This document shows, in pieces, positions 1-3,645 of a stretch of 7,758 nt of DNA (positions are counted from its first letter, which is position 1; each line of letters starts with the position of its first letter). The DNA lies in NCBI GenBank assembly GCA_024762735.1, contig JANTGU010000097.1, forward strand, positions 1 through 7,758, given 5' to 3'. Under the pieces are notes generated by a model, which saw only the letters and a program-made list of their open reading frames with translations, was not told where the DNA came from and made no database searches. The position numbers were made by a program, and so were the translations under genes. This stretch comes from Bacteroidales bacterium. Lineage in GTDB: Bacteria; Bacteroidota; Bacteroidia; Bacteroidales; F082.

Positions 1-821
1 TTGACCAGGCAGAGCTGGTGGTGGGCATCAATGCACCGGGTTGTGCTGCCTATACCCGCAAGCAACTGGATAAGCTCACCGATTTTGTAAAACGTCCGCA
101 GGTGGGTGCCAAAGGGTTGGTTTATGTAAAATATAACGAGGATGGTTCTTTCAAATCGTCGGTGGATAAGTTTTACAACCAGGATGACCTGAAAGCCTGG
201 GCTGAAAAATTTGACGCCGAACCCGGCGACCTGATGCTGGTGCTTTCCGGCGAAACCGATAAAGTACGCAAGCAGCTTAACGAGCTCCGTTTGGAAATGG
301 GTGATCGTCTCGAACTTCGCGACCCGTCGGTTTACAAACCCCTTTGGGTGGTCGATTTCCCGTTGTTGGAGTGGAATGAAGAGCACAACCGCTATCAGGC
401 CATGCATCATCCCTTTACCGCTCCCAAACCCGAAGATGTCAGCATGCTGGACGCTGAACCCGGCAAAGTAAGGGCTAACGCCTACGACCTTGTGATTAAC
501 GGTGTTGAAATTGGGGGTGGTTCTATTCGTATTCACAACCGTGAACTGCAAAAACGGATGTTTGGCATTCTCGGCTTTACCGAAGAAGAGGCTCAAAACC
601 AGTTTGGCTTTTTAATGAATGCCTTCGAGTACGGGGCTCCTCCTCACGGGGGCATCGCCCTTGGTTTCGACCGCCTGGCAGCCATGTTCGCCGGTCAGGA
701 CTCCATCCGCGAGTTTATTGCTTTCCCGAAAAACAACGCTGGCCGCGATGTGATGATAGATTCTCCCTCCACCATCTCGGATGTGCAGTTGGATGAATTG
801 CATCTAAGCATTAAAAAGTAG
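1..821 (+). CDS. aspS: Aspartate--tRNA ligase, C-terminal part (5' end outside window)
   Basis: Charges tRNA(Asp) with aspartate in the cytoplasm (ATP + Asp + tRNA to Asp-tRNA + AMP + PPi). The reading frame is open from the left edge (first full codon at base 3) and ends with TAG at 819-821, giving about 273 residues of a protein normally near 580-590. Visible in order: most of the bacterial-type GAD insertion domain (with GDLMLVLSG near 225-251), the return to the class II catalytic core at MHHPFTAPKPED, the ATP/aspartate site segment EIGGGSIRIHN, and class II motif 3 GGIALGFDRLAAMFAG at about 648-695, whose Arg binds ATP. The tail FPKNNAGRDVMIDSPS is typical of Bacteroidota AspRS. The GTG at 18 is an internal Val codon, not a start: the frame continues upstream as DQAEL. 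The GAD insertion marks it as bacterial rather than archaeal/eukaryotic type. Nothing looks broken. Confidence 0.97.
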   Translation, partial: DQAELVVGINAPGCAAYTRKQLDKLTDFVKRPQVGAKGLVYVKYNEDGSFKSSVDKFYNQDDLKAWAEKFDAEPGDLMLVLSGETDKVRKQLNELRLEMGDRLELRDPSVYKPLWVVDFPLLEWNEEHNRYQAMHHPFTAPKPEDVSMLDAEPGKVRANAYDLVINGVEIGGGSIRIHNRELQKRMFGILGFTEEEAQNQFGFLMNAFEYGAPPHGGIALGFDRLAAMFAGQDSIREFIAFPKNNAGRDVMIDSPSTISDVQLDELHLSIKK

Positions 822-825
822 TTAA

Positions 826-863
826 ACAAAAACATATAACTATGTAATTATATCTGTTTTTGT
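826..863 (+). terminator. AT-rich hairpin after aspS, candidate terminator
   Basis: The arms ACAAAAACATATAA (826-839) and TTATATCTGTTTTTGT (848-863) are reverse complements apart from a 2-nt bulge, around an 8-nt loop. The stem starts 5 bases after the aspS stop and is followed by GC and then T-rich DNA (866-879). The stem is almost all A/T, so it is weak for a classical intrinsic terminator; termination is inferred from position and symmetry. The -7 element of the next gene begins 3 bases downstream. Confidence 0.4.
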
Positions 864-865
864 GC

Positions 866-873
866 TATTTTTG
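866..873 (+). promoter_or_regulatory. Bacteroidota -7 promoter element for the small membrane protein gene
   Basis: TATTTTTG matches the Bacteroidota sigma-ABfr -7 consensus TAnnTTTG exactly and ends 23 bases before the ATG at 897. No exact TTG -33 box lies 17-23 bases upstream; the nearest candidate is ATG at 842-844, spaced 21 bases. Transcription would start near 880, giving a very short leader. Confidence 0.45.
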
Positions 874-896
874 CGTTTTCAATAAAACACAGGAAG

Positions 897-1148
897 ATGG
901 TCTTTTTAAAAATATTTCTCTTTAGTATCGTTCTTTTAGGCGTTGGCTTTGCCGGCATTGGCATCAAGATGCTCTTTAAAAAGAATTACACCTTTAAAAA
1001 ACAGTGCTCTACCGTTGACCCGAATACAGGGAAACGATTAGGATGTGCCTGCGGAACCGGGTCGTGCCATAACGACAAAACCAAAAAGAAAGCTATGGTA
1101 ACGCCAAAGCTTGTTTCAGTTCAGACATATTCCGGGGCTTCGAAATAA
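897..1148 (+). CDS. Small single-helix membrane protein with four-Cys motif, NqrM-like
   Basis: 83 residues. Residues 3-27 form one hydrophobic helix, followed by a basic stretch (KMLFKKN) and a Cys-rich tail with C37, C50, C52 and C57, i.e. C-x12-C-x-C-x4-C. This order (N-terminal helix, then C...C-x-C...C) is that of NqrM (DUF539), the small membrane protein needed to mature Na+-translocating NADH:quinone oxidoreductase, probably by delivering iron. From memory NqrM has nearly the same spacing, C-x11-C-x-C-x3-C. In Bacteroidota such proteins are usually annotated only as 'membrane or secreted protein'. The basic residues after the helix suggest the Cys tail is cytoplasmic. ATG 897 is the only sensible start: the helix begins at once and a -7 element lies 23 bases upstream. 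The last 18 codons (1093-1148) overlap the convergent gene and add a tail beyond the Cys motif. NqrM-like function is inference; no nqr genes are in view. Confidence 0.75.
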   Translation: MVFLKIFLFSIVLLGVGFAGIGIKMLFKKNYTFKKQCSTVDPNTGKRLGCACGTGSCHNDKTKKKAMVTPKLVSVQTYSGASK

Positions 1149-2448
1149 TTTTTTTGTCCTTATCCAACACGAAAAAGGTGGGGGTGCCGGTGATGCCGTA
1201 CTCCAAAGGAATTTTTCCGTCCCAGCCCAACCCCTCGGCAATGTTAATCCAGTTAAAATCATTATTGTTTACAGCCTTTTTGAGCTCCTTGATATCATCA
1301 TCAACCGAAACGGCAACCACTTCGAAAGCTCCTTGGTTTTTGTCGTAAATCTGTTTTAGCTCCGGGAGTGTTTCAGTACAATGCGGACACCAGCTGGCCC
1401 AAAACACCAACACTGTTTTCCTGGCATTCAGTTTGTACAGGTCAAACGGCTTCCCGTAAATATCATCAGTGGCTATTTTGGGTGCCGCTGCCCCTATGGC
1501 CAGTTTTTTTGCTAAATCCAATTTGTTTTGGACCTCTTTTCGGGTGGAGTCTTCACAAATGTTTTCGGCAGCATTGGCGTTGTCGAGATAGATGAGTAGT
1601 TGGTCAAAACCCACTGTTTCGAAACCGCCCACAAGGTAATCCAGCACGTAGCCATACACTTCACCGTTGAGGGTAGCTTTTTCAAGCAGGGTGTCAACGG
1701 CAGGTTTCATGGCCTCTTCGGCTTGCTCTTTGGTCATGTTTTTATTCTGATAGAGTTGCAGGTAGCCCACCAGTCGTGACGAAAGAATAGAGGAGTTTAT
1801 CAAAGCAGTATCATAAAAGTCGATATGGTCGAGAAAATGATTTTTAAGATACGCCGTCTCTTCCTCTTCCGATAAACCGGGAGGAGGAATAACAGGCCAG
1901 TCGGACCGGATATACCGGGTAGCCAGCTTGTCAGGATCGTTTAGCGTGGCCGCTTTTACCGTGTTGGCAATTTGATCTTTTAAAAAATTGTACTGCTTGA
2001 CCATGACATCATAAAATGAATCATCTTTCGGATAGCTCCTGATGGTAGGTCGAAGCAGGTTCAGCTTATTTTGATTGGTAACCTTGGCGTAAATATAATC
2101 GTAATAGATTTTGTTTTCTTTAGAAGTTAAAAAGTGAATGTCATCCTGGGTGGTTGAACCGGTTGTTTCAAAGCTGATGTTCTCGTTGTTAAAAACCAGT
2201 TCAAGCATATTTTGAGGACTGACATACACCACGTACATGCCCGGTTTGGCATCAGAGAGGGTAAATTTAAAAGCCCCCTGCTGGTCGGTTTTAGCCGTAT
2301 CGACAATTTGCTGGTTGCCCTCGTGGTATTGAATCAGGTAAACATTTTTATCGGGGATGCCCTTAAATTTTCCATCGATGGTATATTGTTGGGCAAAGGT
2401 GGTTAGGATACCCGTTAAAAGTAGAAAAATCGTTAACTTGAATTTCAT
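1093..2448 (-). CDS. Exported TlpA-family thiol-disulfide oxidoreductase (DUF4369 + thioredoxin domain)
   Basis: 451 residues. Residues 1-19 are a signal peptide ending TTFA before QQ; there is no lipobox Cys, so it is probably soluble in the periplasm. Residues about 22-110 are a beta-rich domain of the DUF4369 type (TIDGKFKG, TAKTDQQGAFKFTL) common before thioredoxin domains in Bacteroidota. Residues about 115-310 are mostly helical, of unknown role. Residues about 315-451 are a TlpA/ResA-like thioredoxin fold with active site WCPHC (C354, C357; codons at 1378-1389) and the cis-proline loop GTPTFF (P423). The likely role is reducing or exchanging disulfides of exported proteins; the natural substrate cannot be told. 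The stop (CTA at 1093-1095 on the plus strand) follows the usual final thioredoxin helix, so this 3' end looks native although it overlaps the convergent small gene by 56 bp. A -7 element lies 32 bases upstream of the start. Confidence 0.93.
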   Translation of the reverse strand: MKFKLTIFLLLTGILTTFAQQYTIDGKFKGIPDKNVYLIQYHEGNQQIVDTAKTDQQGAFKFTLSDAKPGMYVVYVSPQNMLELVFNNENISFETTGSTTQDDIHFLTSKENKIYYDYIYAKVTNQNKLNLLRPTIRSYPKDDSFYDVMVKQYNFLKDQIANTVKAATLNDPDKLATRYIRSDWPVIPPPGLSEEEETAYLKNHFLDHIDFYDTALINSSILSSRLVGYLQLYQNKNMTKEQAEEAMKPAVDTLLEKATLNGEVYGYVLDYLVGGFETVGFDQLLIYLDNANAAENICEDSTRKEVQNKLDLAKKLAIGAAAPKIATDDIYGKPFDLYKLNARKTVLVFWASWCPHCTETLPELKQIYDKNQGAFEVVAVSVDDDIKELKKAVNNNDFNWINIAEGLGWDGKIPLEYGITGTPTFFVLDKDKKIISKPRNMSELKQALALP

Positions 2449-2480
2449 GGTTTTTACGTTTTGTGTAAAAAAATATCTGA

Positions 2481-2506
2481 CAAATTTATAGAAGTTATGT
2501 TATCAA
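2481..2506 (-). promoter_or_regulatory. Promoter of the TlpA-like gene (minus strand)
   Basis: Read on the minus strand, TAAATTTG (plus 2481-2488) matches the -7 consensus TAnnTTTG. A TTG (plus 2504-2506) lies 15 bases further upstream, slightly closer than the usual 17-23. The element ends 32 bases before the ATG. Confidence 0.45.
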
Positions 2507-2520
2507 TAAGAAAAGCTGGC

Positions 2521-2528
2521 TAATTTTG
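2521..2528 (+). promoter_or_regulatory. -7 promoter element for the methylmalonyl-CoA decarboxylase gene
   Basis: TAATTTTG matches TAnnTTTG and ends 18 bases before the ATG at 2547. No exact TTG box is found at the right distance; ATG at 2497-2499 is spaced 21 bases, the same imperfect arrangement as at 842-873. It lies back to back with the minus-strand promoter in a 98-bp divergent intergenic region. The leader would be only about ten bases and has no Shine-Dalgarno sequence. Confidence 0.45.
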
Positions 2529-2546
2529 TGAATATTTAATAATTAT

Positions 2547-3323
2547 ATGAAATTTATTAAAACAGAGGAGCGTGGATTTATTGGTATTGTTACCCTTGAC
2601 AACGACCGAAAACACAACTCGTTAAATTTTGAAATGCTGGATGAAATCGTAGAGGCGGTTTCGGTTTTTGAGGATCTGGGAAAAAGGGTTGTTATTATCC
2701 GGGCCAATCCGGGTAAAGCTGTTTGGTGCGCTGGGTTGAGAATCGACCAGCTGCCTGACCCCGAAAACGACCCGGTACCTTACGAGTACAACCTGGAAAA
2801 GGTGCTGAAAAAGCTGGAGCAATATCCAGGTGCGGTGATGGCCATGATTGAGGGTAGTGTGTGGGGAGGCGGATGCGAGCTGGCTTTTTCGTGCGATATT
2901 CTTATCGGTTCGGCTTCCTCGTCGTTTGCCATTACCCCGGCAAAACTGGGTGCGCCTTATAATCCGATTCAGGTGCAGCGCGTGTTGAGTTTGGTTGAAA
3001 CCAATATTGCCAAAGAGCTGTTTTTTACGGCCGAGCCCATCAGGGCTTCCAGGGCTCTGGAGCTGGGCATTCTAAATCATATTGTTGAAAAAGACAAGCT
3101 GGAAGCTTTTACCCTCTCCATGGCGGAAAAAATTGCTGCCAATGCCCCGCTAAACATCAGGCTGATAAAAAAACAGATTAATGCTCTGAGCCGTGCCACG
3201 GTTGAAATGGTCAATACCCAGGAGATAAAAAAGATGGTGGCGGCATCGTTTTACAGCCACGATTTTAAGGAGGGAAAAAAAGCCTTTTTGGAAAAACGAA
3301 AACCTGAATTTTCAGGTGAGTGA
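2547..3323 (+). CDS. scpB: Methylmalonyl-CoA decarboxylase (crotonase superfamily, YgfG/ScpB type)
   Basis: 258 residues, close to the 261 of E. coli YgfG/ScpB, which decarboxylates methylmalonyl-CoA to propionyl-CoA in the cytoplasm. Compared from memory with the E. coli enzyme, the match is far stronger than to generic enoyl-CoA hydratases: EGSVWGG-x2-E (residues 102-111), the segment TPAKLGAPYN (130-139; E. coli TPVNLGVPYN), KELFFTAEPI-x2-RALELGILNHIVE, and the C-terminal FLEKRKPEF. The active-site residues I recall for E. coli, Glu113, Thr132 and Tyr140, correspond to E111, T130 and Y138 here. E. coli His66 corresponds to Leu64, but the family uses the backbone NH at that site (with Gly110, here G108) as oxyanion hole, so activity need not be lost. 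Typical hydratase catalytic glutamates are not both present. It stands alone with its own promoter, not next to mutase or CoA-transferase genes as in E. coli sbm-scpA/argK-scpB-scpC. Another crotonase specificity remains possible. Confidence 0.85.
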   Translation: MKFIKTEERGFIGIVTLDNDRKHNSLNFEMLDEIVEAVSVFEDLGKRVVIIRANPGKAVWCAGLRIDQLPDPENDPVPYEYNLEKVLKKLEQYPGAVMAMIEGSVWGGGCELAFSCDILIGSASSSFAITPAKLGAPYNPIQVQRVLSLVETNIAKELFFTAEPIRASRALELGILNHIVEKDKLEAFTLSMAEKIAANAPLNIRLIKKQINALSRATVEMVNTQEIKKMVAASFYSHDFKEGKKAFLEKRKPEFSGE

Positions 3324-3362
3324 CAATGTTTACCGCAACTAATCAGTGTAATGTACTTGAAT

Positions 3363-3458
3363 AAAATATTTAATAAATTGAATGATATTTTTTATTACCC
3401 ACCCCTTTATCCCCTCCGGGTGAGGGGAATTAGTGGCATTCATTTTATTAAATATTTT
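3363..3458. repeat. AT-rich local palindrome A enclosing REP-like core 1
   Basis: The 22-nt arms 3363-3384 and 3437-3458 are reverse complements with one mismatch (T at 3378 facing T at 3443). The 52-nt interior holds core 1. The arm sequence is unrelated to that of palindrome B. Confidence 0.8.
3398..3427 (-). repeat. REP-like GC-rich core, copy 1 (inverted)
   Basis: On the plus strand: CCCACCCC, 5 nt, then CCCCTC-CGGGT-GAGGGG, a 6-bp hairpin with a 5-nt loop. Read on the minus strand it has the order hairpin, short spacer, GGGGTGGG, the same as copy 2, with a 17-nt hairpin of equal length and 13 of 17 positions identical. Confidence 0.7.
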
Positions 3459-3485
3459 TTCATGGCATTTCAATTTGAGCTTTGT

Positions 3486-3572
3486 AAAATCAGAAAATAA
3501 ATTCCTTTATTCCCCTCCATTGGAGGGGCGCAGGGGTGGGTTAATTAATTTACTTATTTATTTTCTGATTTT
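3486..3572. repeat. AT-rich local palindrome B enclosing REP-like core 2
   Basis: The 17-nt arms 3486-3502 (AAAATCAGAAAATAAAT) and 3556-3572 are perfect reverse complements. The interior holds core 2. As RNA this makes a bipartite hairpin ending 73 bases before the surface-protein start. Confidence 0.8.
3512..3540 (+). repeat. REP-like GC-rich core, copy 2
   Basis: CCCCTCCATTGGAGGGG (3512-3528), a 7-8 bp perfect hairpin, is followed by CGCA and GGGGTGGG (3533-3540). It is the opposite-orientation partner of the copy at 3398-3427; CCCACCCC of copy 1 is the exact complement of this GGGGTGGG. Confidence 0.7.
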
Positions 3573-3619
3573 TCAACCTTATATGTTTACACTGATTAGT
3601 TACTATTTACCGATTGTTA

Positions 3620-3627
3620 TACCTTTG
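3620..3627 (+). promoter_or_regulatory. -7 promoter element for the first surface-protein gene
   Basis: TACCTTTG matches TAnnTTTG and ends 18 bases before the ATG at 3646. No exact TTG box is at the right distance; TTA at 3596-3598 inside the terminal inverted repeat is the nearest, so the mobile-like element may supply part of the promoter's upstream region. Confidence 0.5.
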
Positions 3628-3645
3628 TAAAAATTATCAAACCGG

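Larger units (their letters stand above)
3337..3601. mobile_element. 265-bp MITE/REPIN-like nested palindromic element, non-coding
   Basis: The ends are perfect 15-bp inverted repeats: AACTAATCAGTGTAA at 3337-3351 and its reverse complement at 3587-3601. Inside lie two GC-rich REP-like cores in opposite orientation (3398-3427 and 3512-3540). The terminal repeats and cores share the same symmetry centre, near base 3469, so the whole is one long imperfect palindrome. Each core also sits in the loop of its own AT-rich palindrome (3363-3458 and 3486-3572). There is no transposase or credible ORF, so if mobile it would move in trans; cores of this look are common between genes in Bacteroidota and recall REP elements mobilised by RAYT (IS200-like) transposases, which is inference. 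It fills most of the gap between the decarboxylase stop and the surface-protein promoter, and as RNA could also end transcription. Confidence 0.65.
3329..3612. repeat. 7-bp direct repeat flanking the nested palindrome (possible target duplication)
   Basis: TTTACCG occurs at 3329-3335 and again, same orientation, at 3606-3612, just outside the 15-bp terminal inverted repeats (1 base away on the left, 4 on the right). This could be a target-site duplication left by insertion, but the unequal gaps and short length mean coincidence is possible. Confidence 0.35.

Noticed and set aside
18..20. GTG as the start of the aspartyl-tRNA synthetase
   Set aside because: The frame is open upstream to the window edge and the family needs about 310 more N-terminal residues; this is an internal Val.
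2547..3323. Generic enoyl-CoA hydratase call
   Set aside because: The segments EGSVWGG, TPAKLGAPYN and FLEKRKPEF match methylmalonyl-CoA decarboxylase specifically, and the paired hydratase glutamates are not apparent.
3398..3540. CRISPR array
   Set aside because: Only two copies of the GC-rich motif occur and they are in opposite orientation, not direct repeats with regular spacers.
3433..3630. 65-residue ORF with a GTG start and the peptide SPPLEGRRGGL
   Set aside because: It lies wholly inside the palindromic element and the following promoter; the PPLEGRRGG stretch is just the translation of the GC-rich repeat core, a common false gene call in Bacteroidota.
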